Shown: one piece after another, positions 21,626 through 32,531 of the stretch | Position numbering within the stretch: the stretch's first letter is position 1 | How the letters are laid out: each line of letters starts with the position of its first letter | Assembly: GCA_039105265.1 (NCBI GenBank) | Contig: JAPFFF010000030.1 | Coordinates: forward strand, 744,001-808,000 | Length of the DNA stretch: 64,000 nt | Source: Tritrichomonas musculus | Taxonomy: Eukaryota; Parabasalia; Tritrichomonadida; Tritrichomonadidae | Direction: 5' to 3' | Made by a program: the position numbers and the translations under genes | Notes under the pieces: generated by a model | Seen by the model: the letters and a program-made list of their open reading frames with translations, nothing else | What the model was told of the DNA's origin: nothing | The model's database searches: none

Positions 21626-22084
21626 GATGTTTACTGGTTTATCCACTTACTTTACGCTAAAGCATTCAATAAAAATAATTTTTGTTTTATTCATATTTCA
21701 ATTAGAACAAAATATTCTCATTAAATTAATATATATTTTGAATTAAAAAATAATATAAATATATAATTACTGTTAGATAAAAGTTTTCATTTTCCATATT
21801 AATAGAAAGATTAATTTACTCAATATATAATTAAAATTCAACAATTAATTATTTCATTTGAAATTAATATATAGTAATAAATATTTTTTGTTTGTAAATG
21901 CACATTTACTCATAATTTTGATAAGTTAATTAAGAACAATCATAATTACTAGTGATGATTTTGTTGATAATTAATATCATTTTATACACTCACAAATTAT
22001 TAGAATAATAACACAATGAAATATCATTACTACACTGACAAATAATAATAATGTTGTTAAATATATAAGCTAATACAAAAATAA

Positions 22085-22874
22085 ATCACATTACTTGTAT
22101 TGCACATTGTGAGTTAATAATGATGCTAGTGAACTGAAGTCAGTGACTCGCTTGACAATTTTTGGTACGTTTGGTATATTTATCAAGCTTGATTTTTTGA
22201 TTGATAGAATCATTCTCATTTAGACGCCTCAATGAAAATTTAGAATGAATTGAATTGACAACCAAGAATTTTATTGATGCTAGAAGATTTCTGCTCTTAA
22301 TGAGTCTCCCTTCTTAGCCTTAATAAAGTCCAATTCGTTATTCAACACTGGATTTTGGGTTTTGTGTTGACTTTCAGTCTTAATTTGTCACTTTTCTTGT
22401 CTTTTCTAGCCTTAAAAAAAAGAGTTAAAATAGAATAATTATCTGACATATCATTGTATGTCTTTTGAATGCCATTTGCTTTGATGATTGTTCCTTTGAT
22501 TGAACTTCTATCAAATTGTGTATCACATATTTATGATTAAAAGCATGTTGGCGATGGAACCATTGTTCTGATGATTGAATAGCAGAGAATTGATATAATA
22601 AATATGTATAACCTGTGAAATCTCTTGAATGATCAGAATTATTACTTTGAAGTGAGAAGTTGTAATAATCGTTAGCTAGATCTTCAAGGACGGTGTCATG
22701 ACTATGAATATGTGGTTCTGTTTGAGGAACAGGTTCTTCTTAAAGGTTTTTAAAAACATCAATTCCGAGATAAAAACTACAAGTATCTTTCTTCTTGAGT
22801 TTGATATCTTTTTTGCAGTCAATGTGAGTTCCAAATGGCCATTGTTTGAGTGGGAATTCAAAAGATATAAACAT
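22085..22874 (-). pseudogene. Decayed protein gene, unrecognised family
   Basis: From an ATG at 22874 the minus strand reads MFISFEFPLKQWPFGTHIDC, then a lysine-rich stretch and CSFYLGIDVF, to a TAA at 22740-22742. In the same frame it continues through DTVLEDLANDYYNFSLQ, RDFTGYTYLLYQFSAIQ and SEQWFHRQHAFNHKYVIHNL. Further pieces follow in other frames: KANGIQKTYNDMSDNYSIL with RKDKKSDKLRLKVNTKPKIQ, then LNNELDFIKAKKGDSLRAEIF, and KFSLRRLNENDSINQKIKLD near 22200. The pieces keep one order over nearly 800 bp, so this is a single gene of over 240 codons with at least three breaks. The family is not recognised; a transposon-borne gene is possible. Confidence 0.6.
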
Positions 22875-23809
22875 TTTAATTGTATATTTGATATTTAAAT
22901 CAAAAAGTATTATAAACGATTAATAGCATAATCATTAATAATAAAATATGTACGTTGTGATAGATACTTACAAAAAGAAATTTAAAAATTGTACATTATT
23001 GATTGAATATTCTTATATATAATTACCAAAAAAAATATCAAATTATAAATTTTGATGCTTTAAAATCTTCATAGTGGTATATATATACAATGCTTGTTCA
23101 AAAATTTAGAAATATTTGCATAAAATTGATTCTACTTTTTTTAATTTTTGAGAGAGAGTTGGAAAATATACTCACAAAAATTGAAATGTTTATTTTGATT
23201 ATTTTTAGTAGAAAATTTATGTAATGACTCTTTCTATATTAATTCCCAAATAATCATGTTTAATCAACATTAAAAATATTTTTGATTGGTTTTTATTACA
23301 GTTAGCAGATGGTTTTAAACAATAATGTCGATATTATTTTGATAAAAAATTATTCAATGCAAAAACTATCCATCAAAATTTGTTTATGATATAAACTTTG
23401 GTATATTCATCGTATATTTCTAAAATTTCTGCAAAAAATGAATGAAAATATTATTTCAATAATTTAATTTGCCTATATTAATTTTATCAATTAAAATAAT
23501 GTTAAAACAAAACATAAAATTATGCAAATATAATATTATTTATAATCCAGCTAACTGCGTAGACAATATATTCATATATTAAACACGAATTGAAATTATA
23601 TTAGAAAAAGTAATATCGTTTATTTGGCAACTGAAAAAGTAGTAAATTGATTAAACTTTTTCATTAATCTTATTAATAATTTTTGACTGATGAAGAAATC
23701 TCTGAATATAAAAAAAAGAAAAGAAAAAAGTTCAGGCGGGATTAATTTTAACGTCAAAAATCGCGTTTTCTTGAAACAGCACTAGCGAGCGCTATTTTAA
23801 TCTTAAAAT
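22875..23809. other. Intergenic, AT-rich, nothing recognised
   Basis: No coding or RNA pattern. Just left of the next gene, near 23731-23800, the sequence becomes more GC-rich (GTTCAGGCGGG, GCACTAGCGAGCGC) and may belong to its 3' region. Confidence 0.45.
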
Positions 23810-24220
23810 TTAATAAGTCATTTTTGGAGGCATTTTTGATGCTTGATCGATCATTTTTTGAAGTTGGGCTTGAGTAGGTAAGCGTCCACAAAGTTTTTTC
23901 TCTTTGTTGACTTCTTCCATCTTTGTATATAAATTGGCGGCATTTCTCATCTTAAATTCTTTAACTGTGTCAACGCCTGCTGCTTCTAAAAGTTCTGCAA
24001 AATGAGGTCCGACACCTTTAATGCGGATTAAATCTGCATGATTAGTCCAAGTAAGAATTTGTTGCTCAGATACTCCAGTTTTCTCGGCAAAACTCTTTCT
24101 TCCAGCTGGAGATGCGCAAGTATCAAGGAGTTGTTCAGATGTTGCTACGCCAGCTTCGATGAATTTTTTGGCTGTAGCTTTGTCTATGCCTTCAACAAGT
24201 TGAATTTTGTATGATGACAT
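23810..24220 (-). CDS. DUF4332 helix-hairpin-helix protein, bacterial type
   Basis: A 136-residue protein, MSSYKIQLVEGIDKATAKKF onward, with two HhH-like halves (VEGIDKATAKKFIEAGV, then IRIKGVGPHFAELLEAAGV). It has the typical family middle (SPAGRKSFAEKTGVSEQQIL, NHADLIRI), ends PPKMTY, and matches in length the stand-alone DUF4332 proteins common in bacteria and archaea. Those proteins are predicted, by fold, to bind nucleic acid; the role is not established. It is a single-domain gene with no introns and a clear ATG at 24220, in an otherwise gene-poor stretch. Bacterial origin by lateral transfer is likely but not proved here. Confidence 0.9.
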   Translation of the reverse strand: MSSYKIQLVEGIDKATAKKFIEAGVATSEQLLDTCASPAGRKSFAEKTGVSEQQILTWTNHADLIRIKGVGPHFAELLEAAGVDTVKEFKMRNAANLYTKMEEVNKEKKLCGRLPTQAQLQKMIDQASKMPPKMTY

Positions 24221-27200
24221 TATGAAAAATAGATTTTATTCAACTTTTTCAATTCATCTTTATGAATTAAAATCATTTTATTTTTAGTTACCAAAGGAAT
24301 TTGTATTAACAAACTATTTATTTGATATTCATTATTTAATACTTTCTATATTTAAAAGTTTATGTTAATAATTTCAAGATTTTTACAAAATATATTTGTT
24401 AAAAAAAAATAATCTTCTATTGTATTTAGAAAAAGTCGATTGTTTTCACAATTTTTTTCAAATTAATAGAAAATCTAATTCAAAAATTCCGAAAATTTAG
24501 TTTTTTCTATTAAATTGAAAAAAATTGTATCGACTATTTTAGCGTCTTTTTAAGATAAAAAAGGCGAATCAACTATTATTTGATTATATAAATTTAGTAA
24601 TAAAATGCTTTGTAAATCTGTGTTTATATTATGAAATTTTTTTTCATCTTTTTCTCAATTATCTCAATAAAATTGATAAATGTTATATCAAAAAGTGTTG
24701 TATAAAATTTTTTAAATATTTTAATAAAGGAGGACGGAGTTGTCGGTTATGACAAAACATTATTTTGTTATTTTACTTATATAATTAATTATAATATTAT
24801 ATATTAAGAAATTAATGATAGACAATTAGGGCTTTTTATTGTAAGAAACAAAAGATATTTGCAAAACAAAAATCAATTTTCAGAAAAAGTTTGTGAATTG
24901 AAAAAAAAAATTTCATATAGCTCTCAATTCCAAGTTACACATATCATAGAAGAAATGTAACTTGAATTTTTATATGGATTCTTATTTAATAAAAATATAT
25001 TGAATGTTATATTTGTTTTTAATATGTATGTATCTATATTTTATAAATATAATATAGTTGTAATTGGTGTTTTATAATAAGATATTATCTGAGTAATATA
25101 AAAATAAATTGAATATTATTTTTTTTTTTTTTCAATTTTATTTTTTTATTTTCTGAGCTATGTTATTCAATTTTCTGAGATTATAGCTTTTCAGAATTTT
25201 TTTCTTAGAAATAAAAGTGATTAATATTTAATATTATCCTTGCAATATATAGGCAAAACATTTTTTTTAATATATTTTTAAATATTTATTTATATTAATA
25301 TTTTAAATATTTTTGATATTTAAGTTTAATATATATTTTTTTATTATAATATTTAATTGAAATATTAAATCAGTGTAAAATATGTAATTTCATTTTATAA
25401 AATGCTCTTACATTTTGATAATAAATTTTTATTTATCAATTTTTATTGAAAGAGAAAATATTATTTAATTAAATGATTTTATATAAAATTATTAATTTTT
25501 TGCAATTCAGAATATAAATAGACATTTATATCACAATTATTTGTATATTGTATATATACATATAATTATATTAATGATATTATATATATTTTATTAAATT
25601 ATTGGAAGATATGTTACTTTTAATGCATAAAAAAAATTGAATTAAAAAAGATTACTTTTGATAATTTTTGTTTAAGATTTATCTTTAAATCGATAATTTG
25701 AATATAATTAAATATTAATTTTATTATATTATATTATATGTAATGCTATGAATAATTAATTAAAAATCACATTTAAATGAATTATCATTTGATCCAAATA
25801 AAAATAACTTTGTTGGAAACAATTCATAGTAGGAATTGATTATATTAATGTTATGATGGATAAACATAACTATATTTTTAAATAATACGAAAATTTTTAA
25901 ATTAATCAAATAACCAAAATAAAATTAGGAAATGCACAAATTTATTTTTTACATTAAAAATGTAATTTAAAATTATAAAACCTATATAGTAACAGTGTTT
26001 TTTAAAATAATTTAAGAGCAATTTATCTTTTTTGGATATAAATAAAATTTTTTCAAGCATTTAAATACATTTATAAAGCTGCAATTTTAGAAATATATAG
26101 ATAATATTTATTCTATGATGAAGAATGAAAGAAATTATTATTGAATAGGTTTTGTACCTTTCTTTCAAATGCTTTACAAATATTGAGTACTAAAGATTAT
26201 AATTAATTCAAAAATTCAGATGAATATTTTTAATTTCATAATTCATAAAACAATTTTATCTGAGTTAAATATAAAATAAAATAAAATATAATGTAAAACT
26301 AACAATAATATTATAATTTAAATTGTATAAATACTCTCTCAATTTACTTTTTAAATTTGAAAGTAATTGAGTATGCAGTGAAAAATAGCATATTCAAAAA
26401 GTTTAGTAATAAATAATTTTTCCAAATTCTTTCTTATAAAATAATGAAAGATTTCTACGACCGATTTCTTTTTTGGTATGATAATTATTATTAATTGAAC
26501 ATTTCTAATCTTCTATATAAGTGGCTCCCTTAGAATTTTATCCTAAATTCAAAATTAACAAATCCATAATTAAAATCTTTATTTTTTAGTTGTCAAAAAT
26601 CAGATTAAATCCTGTAAAAATATTTATCCTTTATTAATAAGCAACTTTCCTAGCTTCTATTGCTATAATATTTATTTAATAGCATTTTAAACGAGTTTTA
26701 TTTTATCATATTAACGTACAAAAAAACGTTCTCCGTTCTCCTTTATTTTAATTGCTTATTTTCTATTAGTATTCAATATAATAACAAATATTTTCTATTT
26801 TTATTGTGATAAAATTAAATAATAGCAAAAATAAAGATTTAATCATTTATAACATATATTTAAAGTACTATAATTTGCTTTAACTTATAAAATAGGTATT
26901 TCAAAACGATATAATTAAGTTATTTTTATTGAATAGTTTACAAAAAAAAAATATTTATACTTTAATTATTTCTCTGTTATATGAGTTAAATAATAAGATA
27001 TATATATATATATATATATATGAGTGTTTATGAGAATTTTTATTTTTCAAAAAAATTGAATAAAATAAAATTTTATCAACAAAATAAAAAAATAAATGTG
27101 TATAGTAACGAAAATAACGTATTTTGGATTATTCAATATTTTGAAAATATCCACCTAATTTTTTATTTTTTTACATTGTACTTTTAAAAATATTTATTAA

Positions 27201-29650
27201 TATTGCAATTATGCTCTAAGATTCTAATTTTAAAGGGGGATTTTGAACTTTTTTAATATTATAATAATGATTATATCTTTCCTATCTAACATTATTTGAG
27301 AAAGAATTAATAAATATAATACTTAATTCTGTATCATATATTGATATTAGCATGCTCCTGAGGTTTATATTTAAAAATGAACTAAAATTTAAGGAAAATT
27401 TAAAAAAAAATTGGTTTTTTGTTAAATTTTTATGATTTTGGAGGATTTTGGTTAATCTCATTACTTAAAAATTGAATATATTATTTTTATTAATGTATAA
27501 AATAAAATGAACTGATAATTGCAACAAACTACTCGATAGGTGCATCTAAGAATTTCTTTTAAATATGGACCTCGATAATTTCATTAATACATTGATATTA
27601 AATGTGATATCAATTTATAATATTTTCTATTAAACATATTAGATATATTAGATATAAATAAATGAATATATTTGTTTACAGTCAATGAATATTTATATTA
27701 AAATTGTCATAAAATGTAAACACTTTTTAAAAGGTTGTTTCAAATATTTCAATATCTCATAAATATTAAGATATATATTGATATATGTATTCAAAAATAT
27801 TGAGATATGAATTCAAAATACACTCTGAATTTTTTTTTCAATGTTGTATTTTCTATTGATACTGAATAAATGAATAAATCTAAAAATAAAATATAACAAA
27901 ATTGAAATAATTATATTATACTTTGAATTAATAAAAATATAAAATATAAAATAAAAATATTTTAATTCCAAAAAATGAAATTCCATTTTTTTATTGAATG
28001 AAACCAAGAAGAATTATAATTTTGTGTACCAACGAGATATACATTCATGTATTAAGAGAAATCTTAATGAATATGAGTTCTAGCATCAATTTTTATGTCA
28101 AAATAAAAATCAAACATTAATCATGCTGATGATAACAATAATGTATTATTTTTTGTTCATGAGAGTAAAATGCATGCTAAAATAAAGAAAAACTTAAATA
28201 TCTCCTTTGGAGTATAAATATAATAATAAAAATTAAAACAAATGCAAATATTTAAAGTTAAAGAAAATATAATTAATTTTACTAATTTTACATTATAATA
28301 TAAATATATAAAATAAATCGAAAAAGCAATATCATATAAAGATATGAAAAAAAAATATTTTTATTAAATTGAATATTTATTGTAATGATTTTTCACAAAA
28401 AAAGTTTTTTGTTTACCGATGCATTTATCGATTAAAACGAGACAATATTATATTCATTTTTAAAAATACAATTAATACAATATATATTTAAAAAATAAAG
28501 CAATTTTATATTTTTACCGTTACTATACACATAAAAATAATTGTTTTTTGATCGTTTAATAACAGACTGGCCGTTTCTATGAGTTTTATCAAATTTTTCT
28601 TCTCAAAAAAAAATATCTACAATTGAAAAATTGAATATATTTACAAATATTAGAATATCATTTTTCTAAAATGATAACAGTGATGACAGAAGATAAATAA
28701 ATATTTAATAATATTTTTAAGGGGGTTTTATCAGTTTTTGTTTTTTGAATATCTTAACAAATACTCAATTATTAAAAATACCGCAAATCTCTACGAGTGA
28801 GAAAATTTTTGTACGTTTTTAGAATAAATTTTAACGAATTAAAATTGAATGAAATTGTGAGAGATAATTGAATCAATAAACGTATAAAAAAAAAAATTAT
28901 TTATAACTAAAGAAAGAAAAAAGATTTTATTATATACATTATATATTTATTAACAATATGCCAAGATACTTTGATGATATTAAAATGAAGAAAAAAAGAG
29001 AGGTAAAAAACAAATAATTTTAATATCCGAGTCAAATGAAAGAGATAGGTAAAAATTGAATATTGGTCAATATTATATGTCTAAAATGTTTGCTATTTAT
29101 GCACTTATCAGCATTTGAAATTTTTAATTTTGGTTTTCTCTGATAATAATTTCCAAATATCCGACTCAGCTTTAAATTTCCTTAATACTGGCAAAAGAAA
29201 ATATAAACTTCCTCCAAAGGTATTTGTGAATACCAAATTAAAAATTAAAAATTTTGACTTTTCTTCTCTGATATGATATTATTTGAGAATTTTTGAAAGA
29301 ACTAAAAGAGATATTAAAATAAATCACGCGGATTCTACGTTGATATCAATGGTAGAATTAAATGAATAAATAAAATTGAAACGGACTATTAAAGGTAAAA
29401 TAATAACCAAATTATTAATTTAAATTTTTGAGAAAATATAAATATGATTGCGAAAAATAATGTTAAAATAACTGAGAAAAGAAGTGCAATAACATTGGAG
29501 ACTTGCAATATTTATATTTTTTGAGAAAATAACGAATTTATTATGATATAGTGCGAAAACGGTTTTCGATATAAGACTCGAAATGCTATTGGTTCTTAAA
29601 AATGTATATTTTACATCACATTTCCTTTTTTTATTTTGACAGTTTTTGGA
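24221..29650. other. Gene-poor AT-rich region, 5.4 kb
   Basis: I find no supported gene. Open frames are short and I/F/N/Y/K-rich. It contains a TA microsatellite at about 27000-27020 and a widely spaced inverted repeat (27097/28518). A 19-codon frame MPRYFDDIKMKKKREVKNK near 28958 is too short to support. Confidence 0.55.
27097..28531. repeat. Widely spaced inverted repeat, 14 bp perfect
   Basis: TGTGTATAGTAACG at 27097-27110 is found inverted at 28518-28531, bounding 1435 bp. The size resembles a Tc1/mariner-type element, but the arms are short, the flanks do not extend the match well, and no transposase is seen. Confidence 0.25.
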
Positions 29651-31591
29651 ATGGATATTCAAGAGTATTTTCACCAAAAGAAGGAATTTTATTACATCCT
29701 TCTACAATTTTTAGAAAAAAGCGAAAATTCCCGAAATCAAATGGAGCCTTTGACTGATTTTATTAATAATAATATTTTACAAGATAAAAATGAATTCGAT
29801 CTTTTTCTTTACTTGTTACTAGGCATATGCAATCATAACCACAATTTCGCCTCATTTTTCAATCAAGTTAAGCGAATTTTACTTTATTATAAAAAACATA
29901 TTACGCAAACTTATTCAAGCACCGAAATTTTCAATATTTTTTCCAGTAATAAGCAGATTCTTCTCTTTCTTTTTGAAAATGATATAATACCGGCTGATGA
30001 AGCGATTGCGAATGAAATCATTCGAAATGGGGCAAAATTTTGTCACTTTTTCTGGCCAGAAATAAAAAAATTTTTATGTAAAGAAAAAGTTCAACAATTT
30101 TCAGAATTTGATTCAAATTTTGATGAAAAAAGGCGCATTGGTGAAAACGATTCTTATCTTTGCACGTTGATTCGGAACGACTCGATCAAAGAATTCGTTT
30201 TGTACGTTAATGAGACAAACACTTCACTTTCAAAGAAAATCGAACCGTCACCTTTTGAAACGAATTCATTTTTGATTGAAAATACGCCAACATTAATTGA
30301 GTATGCTGCATTCTTTGGATCAATAAAAATTTTCAACTTTTTGGGAGAGAAAGAAGATGAATTAAATCCTTCTTTGTGGCTTTATGCGATCCATTCAAAA
30401 AGTTCCAGATTGATTCATTTTCTTGAAGAATCCCAAATTAAGCCAACTAAAGAATGCGTAATTGAAGCCATAAAATGTCATCACAACGATATTGTCAATT
30501 ATTTTATTAATTCAAAAGAAATCGAAATCGATGATGCAAAAATTTATGAAATGGCACTTCATTATCACAACTATTCATTTTTGCCTGATGATCAAATCCA
30601 AGGTTGTGTATTTTTTTATTTGTGTAAATACAATAATTCTAAACTTGTTGATCTTTTCATCAATACAAGAATGAATTGTTTAAATATGGATAATGTTCTT
30701 CCGAAAGAAATCAATAACAAAACACTTTATAAAGCAGCAACAGATAATAATAGTGAAATCCTTTATTATTTATTATCAAAGAAAATCAAGATTAGTAAAA
30801 GAACTTTTAAAGGTAACAATTCATTAACACAAATTTGTATTCCTTCTTCAATTACATCAATTCGGAACTTTGCCTTTAACAAATGCGATTCGTTGAGAGA
30901 AGTATTAATTCCTTCATCTGTTGTTTATATTGGTGATGATGCATTCAGTTACTGCAGGTCACTGATAGAAATTACGATTCCTTCTTCTGTAGCTACAATT
31001 GGCAAGCGTCCTTTCAATGGCTGTGAATCATTAAAAAAAGCGACAATTCTTTGTCGTATGAAAAAAATAACAGAATACTTCTTTCAAGGATGTATTTCAT
31101 TGAAACAAATAACAATTCCTTCCACTGTAAAATCAATAGAAAATTGTGCTTTTCGTGGATGTAAATCATTAGCATTAATTGATATTCCTTCATCAGTAAA
31201 TATTAAATATTCTATTTTCCAAAATTGTTCATCATTAAGAAAAATGGCTCTTCCTTCTTCAATGACAAAGATTCCTTTTTTCTTTTTCTCTAATTGTAGT
31301 TCATTAGAACAGGTTTCAATTCCTTCTTCTGTAACTTCAATTGAAAGTCATGCTTTCTCTAATTGTAGTTCATTGAAACATATTTCAATTCCTTCTTCTG
31401 TAAAAACAATTGAAAATTATGCTTTCTCTGGTTGTGCTTCATTGAATCATATTTCAATTCCTTCTTCTGTAAAATCAATTGGAAATTATGCCTTCGGTGG
31501 ATGTTCAGCATTAACACGAATCACAATTCCTTCTTCAATTTATATCGAAAATCTAGGCATTTCTAAAAAAGCAATAATTAACAGAATTTGA
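29651..31591 (+). CDS. DUF3447/ankyrin-like plus BspA-like LRR protein
   Basis: The open frame begins at 29636 with TTG; the first ATG at 29651 is used, giving 646 residues. The N-terminal ~380 residues are a DUF3447-type helical/ankyrin-like region (for example TLIEYAAFFGSIKIFNFL, LYKAATDNNSEILYYLL). From about residue 385 there are about ten 23-residue BspA-like LRRs of form SLxxIxIPSSVxSIxxxAFxxC. No signal peptide or membrane helix is seen, so this is probably an intracellular or unconventionally placed protein, unlike the anchored BspA type. The family is amplified in trichomonads, and this copy is intact. A remnant of a membrane-anchored protein lies 175 bp downstream on the same strand. 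Confidence 0.88.
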   Translation: MDIQEYFHQKKEFYYILLQFLEKSENSRNQMEPLTDFINNNILQDKNEFDLFLYLLLGICNHNHNFASFFNQVKRILLYYKKHITQTYSSTEIFNIFSSNKQILLFLFENDIIPADEAIANEIIRNGAKFCHFFWPEIKKFLCKEKVQQFSEFDSNFDEKRRIGENDSYLCTLIRNDSIKEFVLYVNETNTSLSKKIEPSPFETNSFLIENTPTLIEYAAFFGSIKIFNFLGEKEDELNPSLWLYAIHSKSSRLIHFLEESQIKPTKECVIEAIKCHHNDIVNYFINSKEIEIDDAKIYEMALHYHNYSFLPDDQIQGCVFFYLCKYNNSKLVDLFINTRMNCLNMDNVLPKEINNKTLYKAATDNNSEILYYLLSKKIKISKRTFKGNNSLTQICIPSSITSIRNFAFNKCDSLREVLIPSSVVYIGDDAFSYCRSLIEITIPSSVATIGKRPFNGCESLKKATILCRMKKITEYFFQGCISLKQITIPSTVKSIENCAFRGCKSLALIDIPSSVNIKYSIFQNCSSLRKMALPSSMTKIPFFFFSNCSSLEQVSIPSSVTSIESHAFSNCSSLKHISIPSSVKTIENYAFSGCASLNHISIPSSVKSIGNYAFGGCSALTRITIPSSIYIENLGISKKAIINRI

Positions 31592-31765
31592 ACAAACATT
31601 CTGAATAAAAAAAAACATAATTATTAAGAAGATTACTATGTTTTTTTATTAAAATTTATATATTTAGTATATGGAAATGTATTTGATTCTCTTTCGTTGG
31701 TTTTTATTTTTTGTAATTTTTGAGGAAAAGAATCGAATTTTTAAATTTTTTTTAAGTTTTTTATT

Positions 31766-32116
31766 GAACCAACTTCAGAATTCATTGTTAATCCTGATAT
31801 TAGTGAATCAATTAGTGCCAGTGACTTTATACCAGCTTTTGATAAGGATGTTGATTTAGGCGGTCGAAGCAAAGGTTGAAGCAAAGGTGCAATGATTGGA
31901 ATCATTGTTGGCTGTGTTGCTGCAGCCGCAGTTATTGCCGGTTTGGTTGCATTCTTCGTTATTAGGAAAAGAAAGAGCTTTAATTTGGCTGATGATATAA
32001 GTGGTGTCGAAGACCAGCAATCTGCTGTCACAACTGACAATTCATTTAGACGTATGATGACTAATGACGATCCCTTCCAAAATGAATTTGAAAATAAAGA
32101 TTCAACTAAAATCTAA
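31766..32116 (+). pseudogene. Orphan C-terminus of a type I surface protein (membrane helix plus tail)
   Basis: One frame reads EPTSEFIVNPDISESISASD, then DVDLGGRSKG, an in-frame TGA, SKGAMIGIIVGCVAAAAVI, a hydrophobic helix ending in basic RKRK, and a cytoplasmic tail (DNSFRRMMTNDDPFQNEFEN) to TAA at 32116. This is the usual end of trichomonad surface antigens. No ectodomain is in frame upstream. The TGA just before the helix, or alternatively the ATG at 31892, separates stalk and anchor. It is probably a remnant of a BspA-like or similar surface gene; a 74-residue membrane peptide from 31892 is possible but less likely. Confidence 0.6.
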
Positions 32117-32531
32117 TTTAGGTTTAGTTTAATTAGTAATAATAATAATAATAATAATAAGTTCTTTCGTTTTAATTAAAACATAATGAAAAATCAACAC
32201 ATGCTTTTATATTCTGTACAACAAAATTATTTTAATTTCGTTTTTTGTTGAAAAAAATTTCCAAAATGAATGACGGCGTATATTTTGAAATTTGCGATTT
32301 TTGGATGATTTTGCGCAAATTCCAAAATAAATTCAATTATTCAATTTGGACGTTTTTGGGTGAAGTTTAAAAAAAAAAAATTCATTATCACAGCGTTTTA
32401 AAAAAAATGCAGGCAAAAATGAACTGTATATAAGAAATTAAAAAATTTATCGTTGAATAGAAAATTTTATAAAATATTTCATATTTTGAAAAGATAATCT
32501 GTCAACTTTTGAATAAAATTTTATTAGTTTC
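32117..32531. other. Intergenic with (TAA)n microsatellite
   Basis: A TAA microsatellite at about 32138-32160; the rest is AT-rich with no gene. Confidence 0.5.

Noticed and set aside
27813-28007. 64-codon minus-strand frame rich in I/F/Y
   Set aside because: AT-driven composition, no homology pattern.
28958-29017. 19-codon frame MPRYFDDIKMKKKREVKNK
   Set aside because: Too short, no family or splice evidence.
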